NCBI RefSeq assembly: GCF_018215265.2
Contig: NZ_CP136562.1
Coordinates: 3,410,001 to 3,474,000 of the forward strand
From: Paenarthrobacter sp. GOM3
GTDB taxonomy: Bacteria > Actinomycetota > Actinomycetes > Actinomycetales > Micrococcaceae
Length of the DNA: 64,000 bases
Reading direction: 5' to 3'
Of the stretch, positions 9,088-17,802 are shown piece by piece. The translations under genes were made by a program, and so were the position numbers. Under the pieces are notes generated by a model that had not been told where the DNA came from, ran no database searches, and saw nothing but the letters and a program-made list of their open reading frames with translations. How positions within the stretch are numbered: the first letter of the stretch is position 1; every line of letters starts with the position of its first letter.

Positions 9088-9235
9088 GGGTTCAGAACGC
9101 CCGCTTGGACGGATGCCAGGACAACAAGGCAGTATGGAGTTATCCGCTGATGAAGTCCGGCGCCAAGGAAACAAGTTTCCTACACCCAGGGCAGGCACAC
9201 CCAAACCGCCATGCCCGGACAAACCAAAGGGCATC

Positions 9236-9415
9236 ATGACTGAACTTCGCATTGGCGACAACCTCCCCGTAGACCTCCTGAGTTTCAGGGCAACAGAGTG
9301 CTTGGTGTCCACAGGCCCTCCGGGATCCGAAGACATGTGCATCCTGGATGCAGGACACACCGGCAGTCACCTGGCCGCTGGCGCAGACATGGTTGTTAAG
9401 GCCGTCTGGAGCTAG
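9236..9415 (+). CDS. Small hypothetical protein with Cys-Cys-His-His motif
   Basis: A 59-residue protein starting MTELRIGDNLPVDLLSF. Its C-terminal half carries ATECLVSTGPPG...MCILDAGHTGSH, i.e. C-x(11)-C-x(4)-GH-x-G-x-H. Short actinobacterial proteins often contain such a C..C...GHxGxH block, which could bind a metal. AAAGGG lies 5 bases before the ATG. An in-frame ATG at 9134 would add 34 residues of low-complexity Pro/Lys sequence and seems less likely. It follows the marR gene on the same strand and ends before a strong bidirectional terminator. Function unknown. Confidence 0.6.
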   Translation: MTELRIGDNLPVDLLSFRATECLVSTGPPGSEDMCILDAGHTGSHLAAGADMVVKAVWS

Positions 9416-9436
9416 TGGACGCGGAGAACCAGCTAA

Positions 9437-9467
9437 GGGCAAGCGACCCGGTCAGGGTCGCTTGCCC
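9437..9467. terminator. Perfect 13-bp bidirectional terminator
   Basis: GGGCAAGCGACCC, loop GGTCA, GGGTCGCTTGCCC: a perfect 13-bp stem between the convergent small Cys/His gene (+) and selO (-). No T-run follows on either strand. Confidence 0.8.
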
Positions 9468-9479
9468 TCGCAATTCCCG

Positions 9480-10946
9480 CTACGTTCCGCAAAATGTCCG
9501 GTAAGGACCGAAACTGTCGGGGGCCGGAGCAGCGTACTTCTCCATACCGCGACGTTCCTTGAACGGGGACGCCAAAGCTTCCAGCAATCCCTCCGTGGGT
9601 CCGATGTCCCCCTCTGTTGCTGCGGCAAGAGCTTCCTCCACCAAGTGGTTGCGCGGAATGTAGACCGGGTTAACCGCATCCATGGCGTCCGCGTCAGGTG
9701 CCAGTTCCCGCCAACGCACCAGCCACGCATCGAACGCGGGCAGGTCCAGGATCACGCCCCGGGCCTGCTCCCCCTCGCCGCGGGCCGCTCTGCCCAAGCT
9801 ACGGAAGAACGACGTGTAATCCGCGCGCGCCTCCTGGACCAACTCGAGTAAGTCGTCCACCAAAGGCGAGGCAACGCCGTCGTCAATGTCTTCTGGAAGC
9901 CCAAGCTTGGCCTTCATGCCGCTGAACCACGCGGCACTGTACTGCGTGCGGAAGCCATTGAGGGCCTCAACGGCCATCGCTACCGCCTTCTCCTCGTCCT
10001 GGTGGATCAGGGGCGCAATGGACTCGGCGAAACGCGCAAGATTCCACTCGGCAACCAGCGGCTGGTTCCGATACGCGTAGCGGCCCATCTCATCGATCGA
10101 GCTGTACACCGCACCCGGGTCGAAGCCCTCTATGAAAGCGCACGGACCGTAGTCAATGGTTTCGCCCGAGATGGTCATGTTGTCAGTGTTCATGACCCCA
10201 TGCACGAACCCCACGAGCATCCACTGGGCCACCAGTTTCGCCTGGACCGACACGACGTCTTTCAGGAGGCCAAGGTAGCGATCGGCGTCACCAACCGACG
10301 ACGGGTGGTGACGTTCGATCGCATGGTCAGCGAGCCGACGCAGCAGATCCAGGTCATCCGAGGCCCTGGCATATTGGAAACTGCCGACGCGCAGATGGCT
10401 GCTGGCCACCCGCGTCAGGACCGCACCCGGCAAGACAGTCTCACGCTGAACCGGGCGCCCGGTAGCGACAACGGCGAGGGAACGGGTGGTCGGGATCCCC
10501 AGCGCATGCATCGACTCACTCACGATGAACTCGCGAAGCATGGGACCGATGACCGCCCGGCCATCGCCATTACGGGCGAAGGGCGTCCGGCCCGAACCTT
10601 TGAGGTGGATGTCGCGGAGCTTACCGTCGGTTCCCTCCACCTCGCCCAGCAGCAGGGCACGCCCATCCCCCAAACGCGGCGAGTAAAAGCCGAACTGGTG
10701 CCCCGAGTAGCCCTGGGCCACCGGTGTCGCGTCCTCCGGAACCTCGTTGCCGAGCAGCAGCCGTACGCCCTCTGGGCTCCGCAGGAAGTCCGGATCAAAA
10801 CCAAGCTCGACGGCGAGTGGCCCGTTGAGTGCCAGCAGCTGCGGATCTGGAGCTTCCTCCGCCCGCCATGGAACAGCCAGCTCCGGGAAGTCCCGGGCGA
10901 AATGGCTCTCGAAAGCAATGGTGGAATGCGCGATGTCACTCATCAA
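9480..10946 (-). CDS. selO: Protein adenylyltransferase SelO (YdiU/UPF0061)
   Basis: 488 residues, the usual length for SelO, a pseudokinase-fold enzyme that AMPylates Ser/Thr/Tyr of target proteins and is linked to redox stress. Family blocks are clear: [87 protein letters not shown], and later [22 protein letters not shown], where NTDN and DYG are the magnesium-binding elements. The extreme C terminus is [10 protein letters not shown], with the single Cys that in many SelO proteins is selenocysteine. Two tandem Met codons at the start make the exact start ambiguous by one residue. It stands alone beside the paa operon. Confidence 0.95.
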   Translation of the reverse strand: MMSDIAHSTIAFESHFARDFPELAVPWRAEEAPDPQLLALNGPLAVELGFDPDFLRSPEGVRLLLGNEVPEDATPVAQGYSGHQFGFYSPRLGDGRALLLGEVEGTDGKLRDIHLKGSGRTPFARNGDGRAVIGPMLREFIVSESMHALGIPTTRSLAVVATGRPVQRETVLPGAVLTRVASSHLRVGSFQYARASDDLDLLRRLADHAIERHHPSSVGDADRYLGLLKDVVSVQAKLVAQWMLVGFVHGVMNTDNMTISGETIDYGPCAFIEGFDPGAVYSSIDEMGRYAYRNQPLVAEWNLARFAESIAPLIHQDEEKAVAMAVEALNGFRTQYSAAWFSGMKAKLGLPEDIDDGVASPLVDDLLELVQEARADYTSFFRSLGRAARGEGEQARGVILDLPAFDAWLVRWRELAPDADAMDAVNPVYIPRNHLVEEALAAATEGDIGPTEGLLEALASPFKERRGMEKYAAPAPDSFGPYRTFCGT

Positions 10947-10991
10947 CCAAGGATATCGGCAGCGTTACTCAGCAGCCTCGATCGCAAGGGA

Positions 10992-11771
10992 CTACCCCTT
11001 GAATACCGGCGCCCGCTTCTCCTGGAACGCCCTAAAGCCCTCGGCATAGTCGTCGGTCTTGCACAGCCGTGCCTGCTCGGTGTTTTCCTCAGCCATGGAC
11101 GCCCAGAGGCCCAGGCGCTGGTCGCGGATGTGGGCCACGAGTTCCTTCGATGTATTGAAGGCGCCTGTTGCCCCTACAGCTACCCTGGCGACGATGGCAC
11201 GGGTCTCGTCAAGCAGGACATCGGCAGGCATCGCCCGGCTGAACATCCCCTGGGCAACGGCTTCCGCCCCGGAAATGAGGTCCGCCGTGTAGATCAGGTC
11301 CAGTGTGCGGTGCATGCCCAGACGCTCGGTGAAGTACCAGTGGCCACCGGAATCCAGGGTGGCACCAAGCTTTGCGAAGGGTGAGCCGAACTTTGCGTTC
11401 TCCGCCACGTACACAACGTCGGTGGCCAGCAGCAGCCCCAGCCCAACGCCCAAACACGCGCCGTGTGCAGCAGCGAAAGTGGGTGCCGGGAACGCAGCCA
11501 TTTTCTTGAGCAGCGGCTCCACCAACCCACCAAGGTACGCCTGGGCATCGTCGGTTTCAGGTGTCACTGCGCCGATGTCCCGGCCGGCACAGAAGGCCCT
11601 GCCCTCGCCGCGAAGCAGCAGCGCCCGCACCTCACCGCGGGCGGCGGCGGCAGCAGCGTCGTCGTACGCCTTATCCAGTTCGGCAAGTGCGTCCTCGTTG
11701 AGCGAGTTCAGCTTTTCCGGGATGTTGAGGACAATTTCGGCAATGCCGTTGGCAATGGAGAGCTCGATCAT
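10992..11771 (-). CDS. paaG: Enoyl-CoA hydratase/isomerase, probable 1,2-epoxyphenylacetyl-CoA isomerase PaaG
   Basis: A 259-residue crotonase-fold protein at the end of the paaABCDE operon, 9 bp after paaE. Oxyanion loops are visible (GRAFCAGRDIG and AAHGACLGVGLGL). The segment FGSPFAKLGATLDSGG aligns with the FSKLGL.PDCGG block of PaaG, keeping the catalytic Asp. PaaG converts ring-1,2-epoxyphenylacetyl-CoA to oxepin-CoA. By sequence alone another crotonase is possible, but position and the conserved Asp favour PaaG. Strong SD (AAGGAG) just before the ATG. Expected to be controlled by the PaaR site before paaA. Confidence 0.85.
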   Translation of the reverse strand: MIELSIANGIAEIVLNIPEKLNSLNEDALAELDKAYDDAAAAAARGEVRALLLRGEGRAFCAGRDIGAVTPETDDAQAYLGGLVEPLLKKMAAFPAPTFAAAHGACLGVGLGLLLATDVVYVAENAKFGSPFAKLGATLDSGGHWYFTERLGMHRTLDLIYTADLISGAEAVAQGMFSRAMPADVLLDETRAIVARVAVGATGAFNTSKELVAHIRDQRLGLWASMAEENTEQARLCKTDDYAEGFRAFQEKRAPVFKG

Positions 11772-11780
11772 GGGGACTCC

Positions 11781-12986
11781 TTAGACGTCGAAGTCGACGG
11801 TAACTTCTTCGCTGGTGGGGTGGGACTGGCAGGTCAGGACGTAGCCCTTGTCCAGCTCGTCCTGCTCCAGGGCGTAGTTCTCATCCATGCTCACGGTACC
11901 GGTGATCAACTTGGCGCGGCAGGTGCCGCAAACGCCGCCTGCACACGCGAACGGAACGTCCGGGCGGACGCGCAGGGCCGCGTTGAGGATGGACTCGCGG
12001 GCATGCGTGGGGCTGGCGACATCGCCGGTCAGGCCATCGAGCTTGAAAGTGATCTTGAACGTGTCCTGCGATTCGTCGGCTAGGACGGGTCGGCCGGCGT
12101 TGCCCTCGGGGCGGTCCGGACGGCCGGTGGTGAACAGCTCGAAGCGGATATGCTCCGGCTCAACCCCGCGGGCGGCAAGGGTGTCGCGGCACAGCTGGAC
12201 CAGCTCAAACGGCCCGCACAGGAACCACTCGTCAACATCCTCGGCATGAATTGCACTGCTCAACAGCGCCTGCAATTTCTCCGAGTCGATACGGCCGGTC
12301 ATCAGCGGCGCGATGCGCTGCTCACGGGACAGCACATGGTGCAGCGCCAGGCGGGACGGGTACTTGTCTTTCAGGTCCGCCAACTCCTCCAGGAACATCA
12401 CGTCCATGGCAGCTTTGTTGGCGTACACCAGGTCAAACTTGGTTTCCGGATTGGCAGCCAGCAAGGTCCGCGCAATCGCGATCACCGGAGTGATGCCTGA
12501 ACCTGCGGCAATGGCCACAAAGCTGCCGGGCTCCCCTGCAAGCTCCTCCGGGTGGTTCATGGAGTTCATGACGTTGTGCTGGACGGCGGAACCGTCCTTA
12601 CCGTGACGGGAAATGAACGCGCCCTGCGGGCTCATAACATCCAGGACATCGCCGGCCTTCAGCTCGGCATTGGCCCATGTGGAGAAGATGCCGCCGAGGT
12701 CCTTCTTGATGGCCACCCGGATCTCGCTGCTGCCATCCTCGAAACTGCGGGGCTCTGCGCAAATCGAGTAGCTGCGGCGGACCTCGTGCGGCTCACCGGT
12801 CTCGTCCGGCAGCGTGGTTCGCAGGGCAACGTACTGGCCGGGAAGGTAGTCATACTGGCCCGCCAGCTCGGCAGGAACACCGAACGTGACCTCGATGGCA
12901 TCGTCCGTGAGGCGCCGGACTTCCGCGACGGTCAGGTTGTGGAAAGACGCACGACGGCGGCTGGCCGTCTGTGTTTCGGTGGTCAT
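11781..12986 (-). CDS. paaE: 1,2-phenylacetyl-CoA epoxidase reductase subunit PaaE
   Basis: The reductase feeds electrons from NADPH to the PaaABC diiron epoxidase. Of 401 residues, about 15-120 form the FAD domain (EVRRSYSIC, the RxYS motif). About 130-270 form the nucleotide domain (AAGSGITPVIAIARTLL, then EWFLCGPFELV). The C terminus is a plant-type 2Fe-2S ferredoxin with CAGGVCGTCRAKL and the fourth Cys in VLTCQSHP. I chose the ATG at 12986, preceded by AAGGAAGC; an extension to 13073 lacks such a site and would overlap paaD. It sits 10 bp after paaD in one operon. Confidence 0.95.
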   Translation of the reverse strand: MTTETQTASRRRASFHNLTVAEVRRLTDDAIEVTFGVPAELAGQYDYLPGQYVALRTTLPDETGEPHEVRRSYSICAEPRSFEDGSSEIRVAIKKDLGGIFSTWANAELKAGDVLDVMSPQGAFISRHGKDGSAVQHNVMNSMNHPEELAGEPGSFVAIAAGSGITPVIAIARTLLAANPETKFDLVYANKAAMDVMFLEELADLKDKYPSRLALHHVLSREQRIAPLMTGRIDSEKLQALLSSAIHAEDVDEWFLCGPFELVQLCRDTLAARGVEPEHIRFELFTTGRPDRPEGNAGRPVLADESQDTFKITFKLDGLTGDVASPTHARESILNAALRVRPDVPFACAGGVCGTCRAKLITGTVSMDENYALEQDELDKGYVLTCQSHPTSEEVTVDFDV

Positions 12987-12996
12987 GGCTGCTTCC

Positions 12997-13566
12997 TTAG
13001 AGGACTTTGAAGTAGTCGAACGGTTCCTTGCAGTCCTGGCAGACGAACAGCGCCTTGCAGGAAGTGGAACCAAAACGGGTGAGTTCCTTGGTGTTGAGTG
13101 AGGAACACTGCGGGCATTTCACGGCGAGGCTCAGGCGGACAGGACCGGAGTGCCCACCGGCGGCAGCCATGCCGCTGGGCGGGGCGATCCCGTATTCCTC
13201 CAGCTTGGCCTTGCCGGATTCGGTCATCCAGTCCGTGGTCCATGCCGGGGACAACACCAGGTTGACGTGGACACTCGCGTAGCCCTCCCGTTCGAAGGCC
13301 TTCCGCAGGTCGTCACCGATGGCATCCATCGCGGGGCAGCCCGAGTACGTCGGCGTGATGGTGACCTCGACGGCGGTACTGGCCGGGCCGCCGTCGTGCG
13401 TTTCCGTCGCTTCAGTCGAGGTGACCCGCACACCGCGAAGGATTCCCAAGTCCTCGATGGTGAGGACCGGGATCTCCGGATCGCAGACCGTGGACGCGAT
13501 GTCCCAGGCCCGCTGCTCTTCGGTCTGTGCCTGCGTTCGTGACTGCGTTGGTGACTGCGTCGTCAT
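12997..13566 (-). CDS. paaD: 1,2-phenylacetyl-CoA epoxidase subunit PaaD
   Basis: PaaD belongs to the DUF59/MIP18 family and is needed to assemble an active epoxidase, probably through Fe-S or iron maturation. Residues about 20-110 carry the DUF59 core (ASTVCDPEIPVLTIEDLGIL, then TPTYSGCPAMDAIGDDL). The C terminus has a four-Cys zinc-type module (KCPQCSS...KALFVCQDCKEPFDYFK), as in other PaaD proteins. I use the ATG at 13566, 5 bp after the paaC stop; a GTG at 13575 would add three residues. The N-terminal 20 residues are Gln/Thr-rich and not conserved-looking. Confidence 0.93.
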   Translation of the reverse strand: MTTQSPTQSRTQAQTEEQRAWDIASTVCDPEIPVLTIEDLGILRGVRVTSTEATETHDGGPASTAVEVTITPTYSGCPAMDAIGDDLRKAFEREGYASVHVNLVLSPAWTTDWMTESGKAKLEEYGIAPPSGMAAAGGHSGPVRLSLAVKCPQCSSLNTKELTRFGSTSCKALFVCQDCKEPFDYFKVL

Positions 13567-13571
13567 GCTGG

Positions 13572-14492
13572 TCACCAGCTCGCGCCGGGGTGTTCGCGGG
13601 CGAGCACCTGCATCTCGGCAAGGATGTAGCCCAGGAACTCGGAGTGCTTGCCGCGTCGACCGCCGCCCAGGGACTGCGGAACGCCGGGGATCTCAAGCTC
13701 AGCTTCGGCCATGATTTCGCCGGTCAGCCGATCGAATTCTGCGCGAAGGCTGGACGGCTGAACCGCGACGCCGGCCTCGGCGAGACGCGTGGTGAGCTCG
13801 TCGTCCTCGAAAATCTCGTCGACGTACGGCCATACAAGCTTGAAACCCTGGATGATCCGTTTCCGGGACTCGTCCGTGCCGCCGGCCAGGCGCAGCACCC
13901 ACTGGGCGCTGTGGTCGCGGTGGTAATCCACTTCCTTAACGGCCTTCGCGGAGATGGCTGCGAGGGTGGGGTCGGTTGAGGCGGCGAGCGCCGCGTAGAG
14001 CTCAAACTGGTAGTAGCTCACGATGAACTGGCGGGCGATGGTTACCGCGAAGTCACCGTTGGGCTGCTCGAAAAGGTGCGCCGAGCGGAACTCGTGCTCC
14101 CGGCGGAAGTAGGCGAGATCGTCCTCGGACTTGCCCCAGGCAGCACCAGCGTAGGTCAGGAACGAACGCGCGTGCCCCAACTGGTCCAGGGCGATGTTGC
14201 CCAGGGCGATGTCTTCCTCGAGCTCTGGCGCACGGGAAATCCAGTGCCCCAAACGCTGGGCGAGGATCAGGCCGTCGTCGCCGATCCGAAGGGCGTACTC
14301 GGCGACATCCTCGCTGGGCTTGACCTGGCCCTTTTTGATCTCCAGGGCGATGTCCTCGGGGCGCAGTGCGTTGCCCGGGGTAATGCGGGTGGCACTGGCC
14401 GATCCGTCGCCTGATGCGCCGGCTCCGTGGACACCGACGGAAATGTCTCCGTGGCCCTCGATGACGAAGTCAGTGGTCTCTGGAGTGCTCAC
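13572..14492 (-). CDS. paaC: 1,2-phenylacetyl-CoA epoxidase structural subunit PaaC
   Basis: 306 residues. PaaC is the non-catalytic ferritin-fold partner that binds PaaA in the epoxidase. Matching blocks are DDGLILAQRLGHWISRAPELEE, DIALGNIALDQLGHAR and DLAYFRREHEFRSAHLFEQPNGDFA, followed by KAVKEVDYHRDHSAQWVLRL. The N-terminal 40 residues (Gly/Ser-rich) are longer than in the E. coli protein. It starts with GTG that overlaps the paaB stop by four bases (GTGA), indicating translational coupling. Part of the paaABCDE-G operon. Confidence 0.94.
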   Translation of the reverse strand: MSTPETTDFVIEGHGDISVGVHGAGASGDGSASATRITPGNALRPEDIALEIKKGQVKPSEDVAEYALRIGDDGLILAQRLGHWISRAPELEEDIALGNIALDQLGHARSFLTYAGAAWGKSEDDLAYFRREHEFRSAHLFEQPNGDFAVTIARQFIVSYYQFELYAALAASTDPTLAAISAKAVKEVDYHRDHSAQWVLRLAGGTDESRKRIIQGFKLVWPYVDEIFEDDELTTRLAEAGVAVQPSSLRAEFDRLTGEIMAEAELEIPGVPQSLGGGRRGKHSEFLGYILAEMQVLAREHPGASW

Positions 14493-14866
14493 AGGTGCTT
14501 CACGCCTTCGCTCTTGGTGTAGTACGTCGCGTGGCGGTAGTCCTTGCCCTGCGGGGACTCGAAGAAGGAACCCTTGGAGTCCGGATCGCTGGAGGAAATC
14601 GCCTCGGCCGGGACAACCCAGATGGAGACGCCCTCGTTGCGGCGCGTGTAGAGATCACGTGCGTTCCGGAGGGCCATGGCCGCATCCGGGGCATGCAAAG
14701 AGCCAGCGTGGACGTGGGACAGGCCTCGGCTGGAGCGCACAAAGACCTCCCAGAGCGACCAAGGCGACTCCTGGTGCTCCTCCGTGGTGGCCGCTACTTT
14801 GGGGGCCTCGCGGTTGATTTCGCTGGCGGCGCTGCCAGGTGCTTCGGGATTTCCGTGGGGAGCCAT
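14489..14866 (-). CDS. paaB: 1,2-phenylacetyl-CoA epoxidase subunit PaaB
   Basis: PaaB is a small bridging subunit that joins PaaAC heterodimers. The 125-residue protein contains WSLWEVFVRSSRGLSHVHAGSLHA, then ALRNARDLYTRRNEGVSIWVVP and GKDYRHATYYT, all typical of PaaB. The ATG at 14866 overlaps the paaA stop by one base (TAATG). A longer frame reaching 15040 would lie inside paaA and is rejected. The first 30 residues before the conserved domain are a poorly conserved extension. Confidence 0.94.
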   Translation of the reverse strand: MAPHGNPEAPGSAASEINREAPKVAATTEEHQESPWSLWEVFVRSSRGLSHVHAGSLHAPDAAMALRNARDLYTRRNEGVSIWVVPAEAISSSDPDSKGSFFESPQGKDYRHATYYTKSEGVKHL

Positions 14867-15861
14867 TATGCTGCGTTCTCTTTCTGTGCTTGCTTGCGGG
14901 CGTAGGCCACTGCGGCTTCGCGAACCCAGGCACCGTTTTCGTGTGCCTCGCGGCGGCGCTCTACGCGCTGCGAGTTGCAGGGACCGCGGCCGGCGAGGAC
15001 TTCCTTGAACTCGTTCCAGTCCAGGGGTCCGTGCTCCCACTTCTTGGTTTCTTCGTTGAAACGGATGTCCTTGTCAGGCAGCGTCAGGCCGAGGACCCGG
15101 ACCTGCTCCACCATCATGCCGACGAACCGGCTGCGCAGTTCGTCATTGCTGAAGCGCTTGATGTTCCAGGCCATGGATTGCTTGGAGTTGGGTGAATCCT
15201 CATCCGGCGGGCCGAACATCATCAGCGACGGCGCGTACCAGCGGTTCACTGCGTCCTGGGCCATCTGCTTCTGCGCAGGAGTGCCGTTGGAGAGCTCAAG
15301 CAGGATCTCGAAACCCTGGCGCTGGTGGAATGATTCTTCCTTGCAGATGCGCACCATTGCGCGACCATAAGGACCGTACGAGGCGCGGCACAGGGGCACC
15401 TGGTTGCAGATGGCAGCACCATCAACAAGCCATCCGATGGCTCCCATGTCAGCCCAGGAAATCGTGGGGTAGTTGAAGATGGACGAGTACCGGGCCTTAC
15501 CGGCGATGAGGTCTTCCATCATCTGGTCCCGGGACTGGCCCAGGGTCTCGGCGGCCGAGTACAGGTACAGGCCGTGGCCGGCTTCGTCCTGGACCTTGGC
15601 CATGAGGATGGACTTGCGCTTCAGGCTCGGCGCCCTGGTGATCCAGTTGGCTTCCGGCTGCATGCCAATGATTTCCGAGTGTGCGTGCTGCGAGATCTGG
15701 CGCAGCAAAGTCTTGCGGTAAGCCGCCGGCATCCAGTCGCGCGGTTCGATGCGCGAGTCCTCCGAAATGATGCGATCAAAATATGCCTGTCCGGCTGCCT
15801 CCCGCTCCTGCTCTTCCGGGGACAGCTCAGCGGGCACTGACTGCAGATTCTGCGATGCCAT
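14866..15861 (-). CDS. paaA: 1,2-phenylacetyl-CoA epoxidase catalytic subunit PaaA
   Basis: PaaA holds the diiron centre that epoxidises phenylacetyl-CoA. About 331 residues in the ferritin-like fold. Motifs seen: [20 protein letters not shown], then [35 protein letters not shown] (iron-ligand ExxH) and [15 protein letters not shown] (second ExxH). A stretch [13 protein letters not shown] precedes the latter. The ATG at 15861 has TAGGAGCAACC upstream; a longer frame to 15951 would begin upstream of the operator and lacks an SD. First gene of the operon; the 22-bp PaaR-type site ends 16 bp before the start codon. Confidence 0.96.
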   Translation of the reverse strand: MASQNLQSVPAELSPEEQEREAAGQAYFDRIISEDSRIEPRDWMPAAYRKTLLRQISQHAHSEIIGMQPEANWITRAPSLKRKSILMAKVQDEAGHGLYLYSAAETLGQSRDQMMEDLIAGKARYSSIFNYPTISWADMGAIGWLVDGAAICNQVPLCRASYGPYGRAMVRICKEESFHQRQGFEILLELSNGTPAQKQMAQDAVNRWYAPSLMMFGPPDEDSPNSKQSMAWNIKRFSNDELRSRFVGMMVEQVRVLGLTLPDKDIRFNEETKKWEHGPLDWNEFKEVLAGRGPCNSQRVERRREAHENGAWVREAAVAYARKQAQKENAA

Positions 15862-15877
15862 GGTTGCTCCTAATAAA

Positions 15878-15899
15878 TTACCGACCGTTCGTTCAGAAT
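15878..15899. promoter_or_regulatory. PaaR-type operator A upstream of paaA
   Basis: The core CCGACCGTTCGTTC within TTA...AAT lies 16 bp before the paaA start codon. It aligns without gaps over 22 bases with three other sites in this window (before paaI, paaZ and paaJ), all at heads of phenylacetate units. TetR-type PaaR repressors are relieved by phenylacetyl-CoA in known systems. The match is read directly; binding is inferred. Confidence 0.8.
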
Positions 15900-15996
15900 A
15901 TGCGGAGCGGGTGTTTTCAGTCAAGCTTTTCGGGCGGTGGCACAGATTCACCCACGCCTCACTTTCCGTTCATGACGGGCCACAACAGTGGACTAC

Positions 15997-17652
15997 ATGA
16001 CTGACTTCACGCGCCGCACCCTCGTCAAAACCTCCCTCGCAGGACTCACACTGGCAGGCCTGGCCAGCGGGACAGCCCCCGCCCACGCCGCCATACCCCT
16101 GGTCCGCAAACGGCTCACGCTCCCCACCGGCATAGCTACCGGCGACGTCACCACCGACTCCGCCGTCCTCTGGTCCCGCGCCTCCGGCCCAGGCCGTATG
16201 ACGGCTACCATCCAAGCCGTGGACAACGCAGGCGAAATCCTCCGCGGACGCTTCGGCTTCAGCCGCACAATTCGAGGTCCACTGGCCACCGAGGCCAGCG
16301 ACTTCACCGCCAAGATCCAAGCCAACGGCCTCCCCGCAGGAACCCGGTTCGCCCTGGAACTTGGTTTTGAAGACGAGAACGGGTCCAGCGAGACAGTCCG
16401 CGGTACGTTCAGCACGGCGCCCGGTTCAGTCAACGGCAAGAACGACGGCGGCACTGAAGACGCCGGCGGAGGCGGCAGTCCGTCGTCGTCCTCCCAAACG
16501 TTCGTGTGGACCGGTGATACCGCCGGCCAGGGTTGGGGCATCAACGAAGACCTAGGCGGCATGCGCGGATACAAAGCCATGCACGCCACCAGGCCGGACT
16601 TCTTCATCCACTCCGGCGACACCATCTACGCCGACGGTCCCATCGCCGCCACGGTGACCGAAAAGGACGGCCAGGTCTGGCGGAACATCGTCACCGAGGA
16701 AGTGTCCAAAGTGGCCGAAACCCTGCAGGAATACCGCGGCCGTCACCGCTACAACTCGATGGACGCCAACATGCGCGCCATGTTCGCGGAGGTCCCCGTG
16801 ATCGCGCAATGGGACGACCACGAAACCCACAACAACTGGTACCCGGGCCAGATCCTGGACGACGCCCGCTACATCGAACGAAACGTCAACACCCTCGCCG
16901 CCCGGGGCCGTCAGGCATGGCAGGAGAACATGCCGATCGCCGACGCCGCCGCGCTGTGGCGACCCGGGAAGTTCGACGCCGGCCAGTACCAGCCCGCGCG
17001 CATCTACCGAAAGATCCCCCGCGGCCCGCAACTGGACATCTTCTGCCTGGACATGCGCACCTTCAAGTCCCCCAACACCGACGGCATGGAGCCATACACC
17101 ACCAACATCCTGGGCCAGGAGCAAGTGGACTGGCTGATCAAGGAGGTCCGCAAATCCAAGGCCACATGGAAAGTCATTGCGGCCGACCTGCCACTGGGCA
17201 TCATCGTCCCGGACGGCGCCGTGAACCAGGAAAGCCTGTCCAACCGCGACAACGGGGCGCCGCTGGGCCGCGAGCTGGAGATCGCGGGAGTGCTCTCGGC
17301 TTTCAAGAAATTCGGCGTGAAGAACACCGTATGGCTGACCGCGGACGTGCACTACTGCGCTGCGCACCACTACTCCCCCGAGCGCGCGTCCTTCACGGAT
17401 TTCGACCCGTTCTGGGAGTTCGTGGCCGGTCCCATCAACGCGGGCTCGTTCGGCCCGAATGACGTGGACGGGACATTTGGTCCGGAGGTCGTTTTCTCGA
17501 AGGCCGGGCGCTTTGCCGGCGAATCACCGCGCGACGGCGAGAACCAGTACTTCGGGCACGTCGAACTCGCTTCCGACGGCGTCTTCACTGTCAGCCTCCG
17601 CAACGCCCTGGGCGCGGTGCTTTATTCGAAGGCCCTCACCCCGCAGCGCTGA
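15997..17652 (+). CDS. PhoD-like alkaline phosphatase/phosphodiesterase, Tat-exported
   Basis: PhoD enzymes hydrolyse phosphate mono- and diesters outside the cell. The 551-residue protein has a twin-arginine signal (TRRTLVKTSLAG, cleaved after PAHA). A Fibronectin-like N-terminal PhoD domain follows (about 35-150: GIATGDVTTDSAVLWSRA). The metallophosphatase core includes WTGDTAGQGWGINE, FFIHSGDTIYADGP, VPVIAQWDDHETHNNW and TADVHYCAAHHYSP. A low-complexity linker (about 150-170) separates the domains. The ATG at 15997 is preferred; a GTG at 15988 adds three residues. The gene is divergent from paaA with 135 bp between. No Pho box was identified by eye. Confidence 0.92.
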   Translation: MTDFTRRTLVKTSLAGLTLAGLASGTAPAHAAIPLVRKRLTLPTGIATGDVTTDSAVLWSRASGPGRMTATIQAVDNAGEILRGRFGFSRTIRGPLATEASDFTAKIQANGLPAGTRFALELGFEDENGSSETVRGTFSTAPGSVNGKNDGGTEDAGGGGSPSSSSQTFVWTGDTAGQGWGINEDLGGMRGYKAMHATRPDFFIHSGDTIYADGPIAATVTEKDGQVWRNIVTEEVSKVAETLQEYRGRHRYNSMDANMRAMFAEVPVIAQWDDHETHNNWYPGQILDDARYIERNVNTLAARGRQAWQENMPIADAAALWRPGKFDAGQYQPARIYRKIPRGPQLDIFCLDMRTFKSPNTDGMEPYTTNILGQEQVDWLIKEVRKSKATWKVIAADLPLGIIVPDGAVNQESLSNRDNGAPLGRELEIAGVLSAFKKFGVKNTVWLTADVHYCAAHHYSPERASFTDFDPFWEFVAGPINAGSFGPNDVDGTFGPEVVFSKAGRFAGESPRDGENQYFGHVELASDGVFTVSLRNALGAVLYSKALTPQR

Positions 17653-17802
17653 CCCAACTGAGTCGCATTTGTGCGCGTTATGTAGCGTCAAAACGCGCTC
17701 AACTGCTACTTAGTTGGGTCTGCACGGCGTATGCTCTCCTCAGCGCAGAGGCAGGACGCGTTGTTCGCTTTTGGTGGGGCCACTTTCGAAGGCAGGGGTT
17801 CA

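Noticed and set aside
9168..9181. GGAAACAAGTTTCC palindrome between marR and the small Cys/His gene
   Set aside because: Short and isolated; could be an operator half, but no second copy or promoter elements were found.
10002..11384. Long open frame (460 codons) opposite selO and paaG
   Set aside because: It runs antisense through two genes with clear family motifs; in high-GC DNA such shadow frames are expected.
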